A stretch of DNA of 53,022 nucleotides from Bacteroidetes bacterium 43-16 (GCA_001897525.1 MKTB01000004.1:184012-237033), one strand, 5' to 3'; positions 35,991 through 43,877 are shown, counted from the first letter of the stretch. Notes: generated from the letters alone by a model not told the origin. Program-made: numbers and translations.

Positions 35991-36004
35991 AGAAACATGT
36001 TTCT
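35991..36004. promoter_or_regulatory. Palindrome upstream of the methyltransferase gene
   Basis: AGAAACATGTTTCT is a perfect 14-bp palindrome 50 bases before the ATG at 36055. Nearly symmetric flanks (CTTT.../...AAAG) enlarge it. Possible operator; the binder is unknown. Confidence 0.4.
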
Positions 36005-36054
36005 TAAAGATACAAGTTTACACTTTGTTATTATGATTTTTATAAGGCAACAAT

Positions 36055-36654
36055 ATGAAAGAATTTTGGGAAGAAAATTTCATCGAAAAACAGGCTATAT
36101 GGGGCTTTCAGCCTGCTGACTCAGCTATACGCTCAAAAGACTTCTTTCTAGCAAATGGCTTGAGGAATATTCTTATTCCTGGCATTGGTTACGGAAGAAA
36201 CGCACAGGTATTCGTAAGCAGCGGAATGGATGTAACAGGCATCGAAATCTCTAAAGCGGCCATTGAACTTGCGAGAAAACATTATGGGACGAAAATGACC
36301 ATTCATCATGGCTCTGTAACAGATATGCCTTTTGATACCAACGAATATGACGGAATATTTTGCTATGCCTTAATTCATTTGCTTGATGGTAAGGAAAGAT
36401 CAAAGCTTATTGCTGATTGCTATAAACAATTAGCTAAAAACGGCTATATGGTTTTTACAGCCATCACAAAGGAGGCAATAACTTACGGACAAGGAAAGGA
36501 AATTGGTAAAGATCGCTTCGAAATGTTTGGTGATCTTAAAATGTTTTTTTACGATCGAGAAACTGTAGAAGAAGAATTCGGGAATTTCGGTCTATTTGAA
36601 ATAGCGGAAGTAAACGAAAAATACCCATTTTATATGATAAAATGCCGCAAGTAA
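36055..36654 (+). CDS. Class I SAM-dependent methyltransferase
   Basis: 199 residues. SAM motif I is LIPGIGYGRNAQ, then acidic VTGIEISKAAIELA, GSVTDMPFDTNEYDGIFCY and a C-terminal sheet. Wording such as WEENFIEKQAIWGFQP fits TehB/thiopurine-type methyltransferases, which act on small or toxic compounds, but the substrate is not readable. It diverges from the Fur-family gene; shared regulation is possible. Confidence 0.8.
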   Translation: MKEFWEENFIEKQAIWGFQPADSAIRSKDFFLANGLRNILIPGIGYGRNAQVFVSSGMDVTGIEISKAAIELARKHYGTKMTIHHGSVTDMPFDTNEYDGIFCYALIHLLDGKERSKLIADCYKQLAKNGYMVFTAITKEAITYGQGKEIGKDRFEMFGDLKMFFYDRETVEEEFGNFGLFEIAEVNEKYPFYMIKCRK

Positions 36655-36764
36655 AATGAGTTAATCGACTCCCATAAAAATATATAAGGACTGCAAATTA
36701 TCAAATACAGCGACCTTCTACAGCTAAAAAAGCGAACATACAGGATTCTAAAAGCTTGGATAAT

Positions 36765-36811
36765 ATAGGTAATTTACCTATTGTTTTTTACTCTACTTAA
36801 AAAGAACTTTG
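36765..36811 (+). promoter_or_regulatory. Box A: palindromic operator plus -7 element of the two-component locus
   Basis: A 17-bp palindrome ATAGGTAATTTACCTAT (36765-36781) is followed, 22 bases later, by GAACTTTG (36804-36811), a -7-like element. A 15/17 copy with the identical spacing lies at 39190. This box probably binds the NarL-type regulator of the locus at the -33 position. Confidence 0.55.
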
Positions 36812-36830
36812 TTATTTAAAATATAGGAAA

Positions 36831-37157
36831 ATGACGATAAATGAAAATACAGGTAGGGTAATTTCTTTAGAAGAAGCAATGTCATACACGGCAACATTTC
36901 AAAAAAACAACCCAGATTCCATTAAAGCATTCTTTATTGGATCAGAAAAAGTTAACATGATCCTGCAACAAGAAAACTGTATTGGCATACGGGTATACAA
37001 CGGGTACAATGAAACGTTAGACAAAAATAATCTTGTTTTAGTTGGTGTCGATAAAAAAGGGGAAGATATTTCGGAAGGAATTATTTTGGAAGATTTGTTT
37101 CCCTGTCCTCCCCATTGCTCAAAACTAAGCCCGTTAATTGATCCTGATTTTGTATGA
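36831..37157 (+). CDS. Unknown protein, first gene of the two-component locus
   Basis: 108 residues, soluble: ISLEEAMSYTATFQKNNP, then AFFIGSEKVNMILQQENCIG, and GYNETLDKNNLVLVGVD. It ends in a cysteine pair region (FPCPPHCSKLSP). No recognised domain. It stands directly behind box A, and its end overlaps the following membrane-protein frame by 20 bases, so it belongs to the same transcript as the kinase and regulator. Confidence 0.6.
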   Translation: MTINENTGRVISLEEAMSYTATFQKNNPDSIKAFFIGSEKVNMILQQENCIGIRVYNGYNETLDKNNLVLVGVDKKGEDISEGIILEDLFPCPPHCSKLSPLIDPDFV

Positions 37158-37785
37158 TGCTCTTACATACATAGCGCTATTATCTGGAGTATTGCCGTTA
37201 TCAATACTTGTCATTAGATACAAGTCCGTTTTAGTAAAAGGGCATATTATGCCATTTATCTACCTCACAGCTACTGCAACGGCTTATGAGTTTTTCTGCT
37301 CACTTTTATTGAATGTAAATAGTTCGTATTGGTCACAAGCTTATTCTCTTTTCGAATTGTGTACAATTTATTATTTCTATAATAAGACATTCCAAAGAAA
37401 ATATAAAAGCCTCTTCATTCTTTCTTTTGTCGTTTTGGTTGTTACTTACTGCGTCTCTGCCTTTTTTTGGACTTCGACCAATAGTCTGCTGGCAAAGGCT
37501 ATCAATAAACTACCGATTACAGTATTCGTACTTGGCTTTTCATTTATGTGGGTGAAGGATCTTTTTGGGGAAATGGCTATTGATGCGCCTCAAAACTCCT
37601 CTACTTTTTATTTTATAACAGGGCTATCAATGTACTACTCAATAACATTTTTACTTTTCCTGTTTGGCTACTATATAGCAAATAGCAGTGATTACTTCTA
37701 TGATTTTTGGGTGATCAATATTATAGCAACGATAATTTTAAGAATCTGTTTAACTGTTGGTGTATGGAAAATGAAACCGAATTGA
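37138..37785 (+). CDS. Multi-pass membrane protein, possible sensor partner
   Basis: 215 residues with about seven hydrophobic segments (LTYIALLSGVLPLSILVI; FIYLTATATAYEFFCSLLL; SLFILSFVVLVVTYCVSAFF; ITVFVLGFSFMWV; YSITFLLFLFGYYI; INIIATIILRICLTVGVW). No ATG at the N-terminus; TTG 37138 or TTG 37150 must start it, inside the end of the previous gene. The gene overlaps the kinase by 22 bases. Because the kinase lacks a sensor domain, this protein may be the sensing half. Confidence 0.6.
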   Translation: MILILYDALTYIALLSGVLPLSILVIRYKSVLVKGHIMPFIYLTATATAYEFFCSLLLNVNSSYWSQAYSLFELCTIYYFYNKTFQRKYKSLFILSFVVLVVTYCVSAFFWTSTNSLLAKAINKLPITVFVLGFSFMWVKDLFGEMAIDAPQNSSTFYFITGLSMYYSITFLLFLFGYYIANSSDYFYDFWVINIIATIILRICLTVGVWKMKPN

Positions 37786-38531
37786 AAATACTTTTTTATA
37801 TAGGAACCGCAGTAATGGCACTATCTGTATTAGCTGTTATACTCCTTATCGTTGCATACAGAAGCAAGATCAATTATGTGAATCGTAGAGAATCCGAAAG
37901 CCTGTTGCGCAGCTCTCTGGAGTCGGAAAAAAGAGAACGAAAACGAATTGCTTCAGATCTGCACGACAGTATCAGTGGGGATCTAAGTGCGATCCAGAAT
38001 TACATAACCATACTTCATAATAAGGAAAAGGACACTTTTAAAAAATCAATATTCCTGGAGATTGAGACAGCCTTAGGAAATGTATTAGAAAATGTTCAGG
38101 ATATAAGCTATAACCTAATGCCTCCGATGTTGGAATCTTTAGGCCTTATTTCTACACTAAGAAGCTACTTTTCAAGAATAAGAAAATGGAATAATGTAAC
38201 AATTTATGAAGAATGTGTTGTAGAAAATGTGTACGTCCCTTCTTCGAAAGCCTATGAACTATATCGTATAATTCAAGAACTCATTAATAATATGATCAGG
38301 CATGGGAAGTCCAGCAGAATTGATTTTACCGTCAATAGGGCTGATAAATGGATCGTTTTTGAAATTTCCGATAATGGTACTGCTTTTGATTTTTATAAAA
38401 GTGTAAAAGAACCAAATGGAATGGGTCTTAAAAACATAACTTCAAGGATGAGGCATATCGGTGCAAATCTGACTCAGCTGGATACAGATACAGGCAACAA
38501 ATTACAAATTCATATAGAAAACGAAAAATAA
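37764..38531 (+). CDS. NarL-group sensor histidine kinase without sensor domain (HisKA_3 type)
   Basis: 255 residues from ATG 37764. One transmembrane helix near the N-terminus (KILFYIGTAVMALSVLAVIL), then the dimerisation helix ERKRIASDLHDSISGDLSAI with phospho-His67. The ATP lobe follows: N-box ELINNMIRHGKS, G1 SDNGTAFD, G2 GMGLKNITSRM. There is no periplasmic or PAS domain, so input must come from a partner, probably the membrane protein just before. Stop and regulator start share TAATG. Confidence 0.88.
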   Translation: MENETELKILFYIGTAVMALSVLAVILLIVAYRSKINYVNRRESESLLRSSLESEKRERKRIASDLHDSISGDLSAIQNYITILHNKEKDTFKKSIFLEIETALGNVLENVQDISYNLMPPMLESLGLISTLRSYFSRIRKWNNVTIYEECVVENVYVPSSKAYELYRIIQELINNMIRHGKSSRIDFTVNRADKWIVFEISDNGTAFDFYKSVKEPNGMGLKNITSRMRHIGANLTQLDTDTGNKLQIHIENEK

Positions 38532-39193
38532 TGCTACAAATTGCAATAGTGGATGATCATACACTTTTTAGGAAAAGTTTGGCTCTCTTAATTAATAGTT
38601 TTTCTGAAATGGTTGTGGTTATCGAAGCTTCGAACGGCGTAGAGCTACTCGATAAACTTAACAGTAAGCCTGTCGATATCATACTCCTGGATCTGCAAAT
38701 GCCAGAAATGGATGGTTTTGAAACGTGTAGAAAAGTGAAGCAATTGTATCCCAGCATCAAAATTTTGGTACTTACTCTTATGAATGAGATCGATACTATT
38801 CGAAACGTTGTAAACATGGGAGTACAAGGATATTTTACAAAAAATACCCCGCCCAAAGAGCTGGAAGATGTTATTTGGAAATTGGAAGACAATGGATTCT
38901 ATTTTGAAAAGAGCCTCACTTCGGTAATAAATGAAATACTTGCAAATCCCGATAGTAAGATCTATGAACAAAATGTTCAATTCACTGATCGTGAACTTGA
39001 AATTATCTTATTAACTGCTCAGGGAATGAAAGCTAAGGAAATTGCTGAAACTTTATTCATTAGTACTAAGACGGTAAACGCACACAAACAAAACATTCAG
39101 CATAAATACAATTTCGAAAATATCATGTCTGCCATATTATACTGCGTCCACCATAACATCATTGATTTAAAATCAATTGCCTCGAATAAATAG
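38531..39193 (+). CDS. NarL/LuxR-type response regulator
   Basis: 220 residues. Receiver domain: Asp8-Asp9 acidic pocket, phospho-Asp54 in ILLDLQMP, Lys104. C-terminal LuxR-type HTH from about 150: FTDRELEIILLTAQGMKAKE followed by ISTKTVNAHKQNI. Translationally coupled to the kinase. Its probable targets are the two palindromic boxes at 36765 and 39190, of which the second overlaps this gene's last codons and stop. Confidence 0.92.
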   Translation: MLQIAIVDDHTLFRKSLALLINSFSEMVVVIEASNGVELLDKLNSKPVDIILLDLQMPEMDGFETCRKVKQLYPSIKILVLTLMNEIDTIRNVVNMGVQGYFTKNTPPKELEDVIWKLEDNGFYFEKSLTSVINEILANPDSKIYEQNVQFTDRELEIILLTAQGMKAKEIAETLFISTKTVNAHKQNIQHKYNFENIMSAILYCVHHNIIDLKSIASNK

Positions 39194-39236
39194 TTATTTT
39201 ACCTATTGTACAGGATTTCAGGGTGCGCTAATTTTG
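39190..39236 (+). promoter_or_regulatory. Box B: second copy of the operator with -7 element
   Basis: ATAGTTATTTTACCTAT (39190-39206) matches box A at 15 of 17 positions. After the same 22-base gap comes TAATTTTG (39229-39236), a perfect TAnnTTTG. It precedes the glycine-zipper gene. The shared core is TTTACCTATTGT (36773-36784 and 39198-39209). Confidence 0.6.
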
Positions 39237-39303
39237 AAATAGATCATTCGGTAGCTACAATGATGAATAATTATGATTATTTAATTTCTAAAATTTAAGT
39301 ATT

Positions 39304-39978
39304 ATGGCTACAACCTCAATTTTAAGCAATCCCTACAATCAAGTTGGGCAAATGCACAACGACGGAATGCAATTTGTTATCGGCAATATTAATCCGTCTT
39401 CCACCATAGAACAGATTGTTCAGTCTTGCGCATCGTATGTTCAAAAATTGTCAGACAATTCCAGTTCTGAGGCATACGTAAATTGGAACGCATTCATCTC
39501 GGAATCAATTAACAGAACTGAAAAATTGCAGTTGTCCGGTATGATCGACTGGTTACAGCAAAAAGATTTAATTACAAAAGAAGGGATAGATTTTATAAAC
39601 TCCATTAATGATTTATCAGACGATCTATCGTTAAGCGAAGTAGTAAGTAAGATCGACAGCATTGAAAATGATATTCTATCGAGTAAGATGAGTGTCGAAC
39701 AACAATCCTATCCTCTTCTTTATGCAGCTGTTGCAAAATACAGTGCCCAATATGGTGAACTACAGGAAACGAGTTCTAACTCAAAATGGAAAGAGATCAA
39801 AACTGCAAGAAAGTTTAGCTGGCCCTGGAAAAAAGATGCTGAAGGAGCAATAAGCGGAGCAATTGGTGGTGCTATCGGCGGAATAGGTGGCGGCTTGGCT
39901 GGTGTAGGCATAGGGGCATTACTGGGAGCTATCGGTGGTGGGCTCGGATCTTCAATAGCAGCGATTTTTATCAAATAA
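39304..39978 (+). CDS. Unknown protein with C-terminal glycine-zipper membrane segment
   Basis: 224 residues. The N-terminal NPYNQVGQMHNDGMQFVI looks like a conserved start of a Bacteroidota family, followed by a helical acidic part (30-155). Residues 181-222 are a glycine-zipper hydrophobic hairpin: SGAIGGAIGGIGGGLAGVGI and more GxxxG steps. No signal peptide and no double-glycine leader at the N-terminus. Such tails resemble those of pore-forming or membrane-inserting peptides. Box B and a -7 element stand just upstream, so this is the most likely regulon target of the two-component system. Function unknown. Confidence 0.65.
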   Translation: MATTSILSNPYNQVGQMHNDGMQFVIGNINPSSTIEQIVQSCASYVQKLSDNSSSEAYVNWNAFISESINRTEKLQLSGMIDWLQQKDLITKEGIDFINSINDLSDDLSLSEVVSKIDSIENDILSSKMSVEQQSYPLLYAAVAKYSAQYGELQETSSNSKWKEIKTARKFSWPWKKDAEGAISGAIGGAIGGIGGGLAGVGIGALLGAIGGGLGSSIAAIFIK

Positions 39979-40062
39979 TAACTGTTGAATTTAAATCTTA
40001 AAAAGCTAACTTAAGTAAGGCAGTTGTTAAAAATTGCCTTACTGTTCAAATATATTGAAAAT

Positions 40063-40638
40063 ATGTTATCGAGAATTTTGTTTGTGCTTCTGTTAAACCC
40101 TTTGCTATTATTCTCTCAAACAAAGGCTGGTGGAAATTGCATTGAGAGTATCAAGCTTTACACAAGCTTTAAGAACTATGAAAATAACCAAGCTAACGAT
40201 AGCATCTGTCTTTCGGGTAAATCTAAAAAGTTCAGCATTTTCTATAATAAATTGGTATTGAAAGATGGACAAAATAAACGTAAATATGCACATGGAAGTT
40301 TATGGGGATATCAAAAAGGCAATGATTTATTTCGTTATTTCGACAAAACTACCACTTTTGGTACGTACGGGTATCACAAAATTATAGATACAGCAGGGCT
40401 CATCATATATTCCAAAAAGGAATCAGGTGGTTACCGGATGTCTTCAACGTATAAACTGTATTTCTACAGTAAGGATTTGAATTCGCCTTTAAAAAAGTTA
40501 ACGATAAAGAATTTGGAAGCCGACTTTCCTAATCCTGAGTTTATTGCCGAATTGAAAAAATTGAAAAAGCTTTCGGTTACACAGGCCGACTCTAACCTGA
40601 AGATTAACGATATCTACAACAAATTTTACAAACATTAA
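40063..40638 (+). CDS. Secreted protein, paralogue 1
   Basis: 191 residues from ATG 40063; an upstream TTG is unlikely. Signal peptide MLSRILFVLLLNPLLLFSQ. The mature part has two cysteines (NCIESIKLY, DSICLSG) and the core YAHGSLWGYQKGN, then DTAGLIIYSKK and YKLYFYSKDL. It aligns along its length with the next gene's product, so the two arose by tandem duplication. It could be an immunity protein, a surface protein or a partner of the glycine-zipper protein; none of this is proved. Confidence 0.65.
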   Translation: MLSRILFVLLLNPLLLFSQTKAGGNCIESIKLYTSFKNYENNQANDSICLSGKSKKFSIFYNKLVLKDGQNKRKYAHGSLWGYQKGNDLFRYFDKTTTFGTYGYHKIIDTAGLIIYSKKESGGYRMSSTYKLYFYSKDLNSPLKKLTIKNLEADFPNPEFIAELKKLKKLSVTQADSNLKINDIYNKFYKH

Positions 40639-40824
40639 TTTCATGCATCTTGCTTGAGCTTAGTATAACTAGGTGACTCCCTTAATATTATTAGAACTTG
40701 CTAGGAGCTGTTGGTAAAGCATTGGTCAGTTAAATAGCAGCGGTATTTTCCAGAGAAAAAAGTGTTAATTATTTGCACATGTCAATTCGATTAATTGACT
40801 TATGCTTTTATAAATAAATATTTT

Positions 40825-41430
40825 ATGTCATTATTATTTAGATTTTTATTAGTACTGAGTCCTGCATTTATTTTTGCTCAAGGACATGTAAAAGAAATTG
40901 ATTGTGTAAATAATATTAAGCTTTACAAATCGTATGAAGACTATTCAAAAGGAAAAGTTCTTGATAGTGCGTGTCTATCAAAACAAGGAAATGAACTTGA
41001 AAAATATTGGGGGAGAATAGTACTCAAAAAAGAAAAAGAAAAGAAAAAATATAGCCATGGCAGTTTATGGGGATATCAAATAGGAGAGACTTTATATAGA
41101 TATTCTGACGACGGCAAAACTTTTAAAATTGTATATGGTTACTCCGAATTAGTTGATTCAGATGGATTGTTCATTTATATCTTTCGGGAAGGTTATAACT
41201 ATGGCATTAGGGGAACATACAAAATTCACTACCAATATAGTAAAGACTTAGAATCTCCAATAAAAGAGCTAACCATTAGTAATCTTGCAAAGGATATACA
41301 GAATGCAGATTTTATTGCTGATGTTAAAGCAACTGTTGAGGATTTATCAAAAAACAAAAGTAGCTCGATAAAACAAACTGCAATTAGTGAATTCAACACA
41401 AAATACAGAACGCACTTTCCAAAAAAATGA
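40825..41430 (+). CDS. Secreted protein, paralogue 2
   Basis: 201 residues from ATG 40825. Signal peptide MSLLFRFLLVLSPAFIFAQ. Conserved with paralogue 1: DCVNNIKLYKSY, DSACLSK, YSHGSLWGYQIG, DSDGLFIYIF and YSKDLESPIKELTISNL. The C-terminal tail is lysine-rich. Its stop overlaps the following gene's ATG (ATGA). The 190-base gap in front contains no obvious box A/B copy. Confidence 0.65.
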   Translation: MSLLFRFLLVLSPAFIFAQGHVKEIDCVNNIKLYKSYEDYSKGKVLDSACLSKQGNELEKYWGRIVLKKEKEKKKYSHGSLWGYQIGETLYRYSDDGKTFKIVYGYSELVDSDGLFIYIFREGYNYGIRGTYKIHYQYSKDLESPIKELTISNLAKDIQNADFIADVKATVEDLSKNKSSSIKQTAISEFNTKYRTHFPKK

Positions 41431-41924
41431 ATTTCACATATCAAAAAAAGATGGTTAAATATATTTTGGCACTTATAATCTTGTTTATTTCTCCAATGTT
41501 TTTGCAAGCTCAAATACCAGGAGTTTATAAGTACCATATACCGCATAAAAATAAATCTCTTACAAATAATCTATACAGACAAGGTGTTTTACCAAAAGAT
41601 GCCTTTCCTAATAAGATTATAGAATGGGAAAAAAAACAATTTCTCTTAGTTCAAAAATCTAAAAAAAGTGTTATAAGGGCTTTTAAAATACTGGAAGAAA
41701 GGGAAGAATTTTACATTTTATGTAGTGAGGATGTTGATATTTGTTACTGCAAATCAAGTAGTTTTATTTATTACAAACCTAGCTATAAGCTTCAAAGAAT
41801 TCAAAAGGCTTTTAGCTTTTCACTGAAGCGAAACTTAATTGCAAGACTTCATCAATTCAATATTCCTGTTCCATCAAATTACGAGGATTTGAAATTTTGT
41901 GAGCTTTTGAAACAATTAAAGTAG
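41427..41924 (+). CDS. Small exported protein, unknown
   Basis: 165 residues; ATG 41427 overlaps the previous stop, ATG 41451 is an alternative. Signal peptide VKYILALIILFISPMFLQAQ; the mature part is basic, with ILCSEDVDICYCKSSSF holding three cysteines. Not related to the paralogue pair by reading, but translationally coupled to the second. No recognised domain. Confidence 0.55.
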   Translation: MNFTYQKKMVKYILALIILFISPMFLQAQIPGVYKYHIPHKNKSLTNNLYRQGVLPKDAFPNKIIEWEKKQFLLVQKSKKSVIRAFKILEEREEFYILCSEDVDICYCKSSSFIYYKPSYKLQRIQKAFSFSLKRNLIARLHQFNIPVPSNYEDLKFCELLKQLK

Positions 41925-42156
41925 ACAAAAAGGTGTCACATTTCTGTCGTTATGCGAGTAGTAAGAAAGATCGAAAACATCTAAAATGATATTCCATCGG
42001 TGCAATTAGAGGTTCCTTTGGTGGTATTGATGGATGTAATTGGATAAGGCTTCAAAAACTAGTGTACCTGATGATACAACGAGTGGCTGCCTTAAGAGCT
42101 AATAATATTTACAATAAATATATCGGAAATACCTAAATCACTACTGCCTGATCACT

Positions 42157-42600
42157 TCAATGAACATCCCTAAAATACTGCTCTGCCATTTCCTTTACTC
42201 CCGGACTAAAGTATCTACCACCACTATAAAGTACTTGAAGAGCTGCTCTCAATTCATCAGGATCTGCACCTTTTAAAATATATCCATCAATACCTGATTG
42301 CAACATCCTTGAAACATCACTCTCATCATCATTAATACTAAAACCTAATATTTTTATCATTGGATACTTTTCCTTGATAAACTTAGCGGTTTCGATACCA
42401 TTCATCACCGGCATATTCACATCAAGGATACATACATCCGGCATTATATCACATTTTTCCATTTTTGCTAAAGCTACTTTTCCATTTTCGGCTTCAAATA
42501 TGGTCTGGAAACCAAAGCTTTCAAGACACTTACAAAGTTCACCCCTAAGCAGATCATGATCGTCGATTAGAGCGACCCTGATGATTTGTACTATACTCAT
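42157..42600 (-). CDS. Stand-alone response-regulator receiver
   Basis: 147 residues, CheY-like: acidic pocket LIDDHD, phospho-Asp60 in ILDVNMP, Ser88, Lys110. The wording is NarL-type, but no HTH follows; the protein stops soon after YFSPGVKEMAEQYF. It may act by protein contact or interfere with the nearby two-component system. Its ATG overlaps the stop of the upstream gene (ATGA). Confidence 0.82.
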   Translation of the reverse strand: MSIVQIIRVALIDDHDLLRGELCKCLESFGFQTIFEAENGKVALAKMEKCDIMPDVCILDVNMPVMNGIETAKFIKEKYPMIKILGFSINDDESDVSRMLQSGIDGYILKGADPDELRAALQVLYSGGRYFSPGVKEMAEQYFRDVH

Positions 42601-42854
42601 TTTGTCTTCCTTTTGGATTTTAAAGATACATGTGGTTCAGGTTGTTGTTTGCTGGTAATCCCGTCATCAACTGCGATATCTCTTACACCGTTAGCTATTA
42701 ACCAATCACCAAAATTGGTAATATCAGGAGGCTTAAAGCGGATAATGTCGCCATTTTGGAGAGAAATGATAAAAATATCGATGCAGAGGCTAAATGCTGA
42801 TAACTGTGGGGCAGCATAATTAAAATCGGGGTAAAAAATATCCTTTTTGTCCAT
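42597..42854 (-). CDS. Small unknown protein upstream of the receiver gene
   Basis: 85 residues from ATG 42854 (MDKKDIFYPDFNYAAPQL); a longer frame from 42944 would reach into a palindrome and is unlikely. Features: FSLCIDIFIISLQNGDIIRF, DITNFGDWLIANGVRDIAVD, and a basic tail (SLKSKRKTK). Coupled to the receiver gene by an ATGA overlap. Unrecognised. Confidence 0.6.
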   Translation of the reverse strand: MDKKDIFYPDFNYAAPQLSAFSLCIDIFIISLQNGDIIRFKPPDITNFGDWLIANGVRDIAVDDGITSKQQPEPHVSLKSKRKTK

Positions 42855-42902
42855 AATCTCAATGTTTTGTGTGTAGAGCATGGCACAAAAAGAGGCGCAG
42901 GC

Positions 42903-43037
42903 AACCACACTTAACGCACATTGAGGTACTGGTATACCCGACAACGAATAAGCGAGCGCCCACGCCTATAGCATGAGCGTTCTTCCTTATCGTCCCGTTG
43001 TCTAAAAATTACCAGTTTTCAATGTGGGACTTAAAGC
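42903..43037. repeat. Long imperfect palindrome
   Basis: CACATTGAGGTACTGGTA (42917-42934) pairs with TACCAGTTTTCAATGTG (43010-43026), and inside GACAACG (42940-42946) with CGTTGTC (42996-43002). Weaker ACTTAA/TTAAAG pairing extends it. The whole can fold into a large hairpin or cruciform in front of the receiver unit. Confidence 0.6.
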
Positions 43038-43121
43038 AAAAACACTTTAAGATTTTTCTAAATGTTGCCGCAAAGATACAAAAATCGTTCCTAAATGGAA
43101 GGTTATTTGGGACAATAATGG

Positions 43122-43421
43122 TTATTGTCGATCGGTTTTAGTGGAAATATAATTTTGCTCCAGTATGTGTAGAATATCGGTTTCCTTATAGATAATCTTG
43201 CCTCCAATCTGTATAAATGGTAGGATATTATCATCACGATACTGCTGTAACGTACGTTTGCTAATATGTAACAGCTTGCACATGTCTTCGCCCGAAAGGT
43301 ATATTTCCCCGTTCATTACCGGACGGTAATTTTTCAATATACTTTCGATATGGTTTTTTAGCTGTATTATCATTTCCTGATAGGCAACGATTTCTTCTTT
43401 GTCATTCGTCAATAAATCCAT
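43122..43421 (-). CDS. HTH/excisionase-like protein 2
   Basis: 99 residues from ATG 43421 (MDLLTNDKEEIVAYQEM). The HTH reads GEDMCKLLHISKRTLQQYRD, then DNILPFIQIGGKIIYKETDI, as in MerR/Xis-type DNA-binding proteins common on Bacteroidota elements. It overlaps the upstream paralogous HTH gene by 20 bases. Probably controls excision or transfer. Confidence 0.8.
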   Translation of the reverse strand: MDLLTNDKEEIVAYQEMIIQLKNHIESILKNYRPVMNGEIYLSGEDMCKLLHISKRTLQQYRDDNILPFIQIGGKIIYKETDILHILEQNYISTKTDRQ

Positions 43422-43713
43422 TATCGGCGGTATTGTACGGCTGCCCGGCTTCAAGCAAAGCCTGCACATCCGAGCGTTTATAATAATTCTTACGGTTCAG
43501 TCTGGAATAAGGCAATAAGCCCTTGTTTTTATACGTCTGCAAAGTCCGTTTGGTAATGTTCATCATCAGGCATACTTCCTGGTGATCGAGCCATTGTTCT
43601 TCTGCGAAAATTGGTGTGTATCTTTTCGTGGCATTTTTGGTCAGTTCCAAAAGTGCCTTCAGCTCATTTTTCATTCCCTCCAGTGTGGATTTTTGTATTG
43701 CGATAACTTCCAT
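43402..43713 (-). CDS. HTH/excisionase-like protein 1
   Basis: 103 residues. The HTH reads HQEVCLMMNITKRTLQTYKN, followed by KGLLPYSRLNRKNYYKRSDV, similar to the neighbouring gene's product, so the two are diverged paralogues. N-terminal coiled region (STLEGMKNELKALLELTKNA). Such pairs act as excisionases or regulators in CTnDOT-like elements. Confidence 0.8.
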   Translation of the reverse strand: MEVIAIQKSTLEGMKNELKALLELTKNATKRYTPIFAEEQWLDHQEVCLMMNITKRTLQTYKNKGLLPYSRLNRKNYYKRSDVQALLEAGQPYNTADNGFIDE

Positions 43714-43782
43714 AGTTTGCTCATTTTTGCTGTGGAAGTCGAATTTATAAAGGCTTAGTGCTGCATTGGGGAATGTTGCAGG

Positions 43783-43812
43783 GTTTGGCGTTGAGAGGCA
43801 GTGTTTGGCGTT
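43783..43812. repeat. Tandem direct repeats upstream of HTH pair
   Basis: GTTTGGCGTT occurs at 43783-43792 and 43803-43812, exactly 20 bases apart (about two helical turns), 70 bases upstream of the first HTH ATG. Possible regulator sites. Confidence 0.4.
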
Positions 43813-43877
43813 TGATAATCAGATTAGGTTCCACCGAGGGCCCACTTACGGAATTGTTATTTAGTACGTTTTAAAAG

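Noticed and set aside
36831-41924. Classical peptide bacteriocin cluster
   Set aside because: There is no double-glycine leader, no peptidase-containing ABC exporter and no small precursor peptide, so the standard class II bacteriocin model does not fit.
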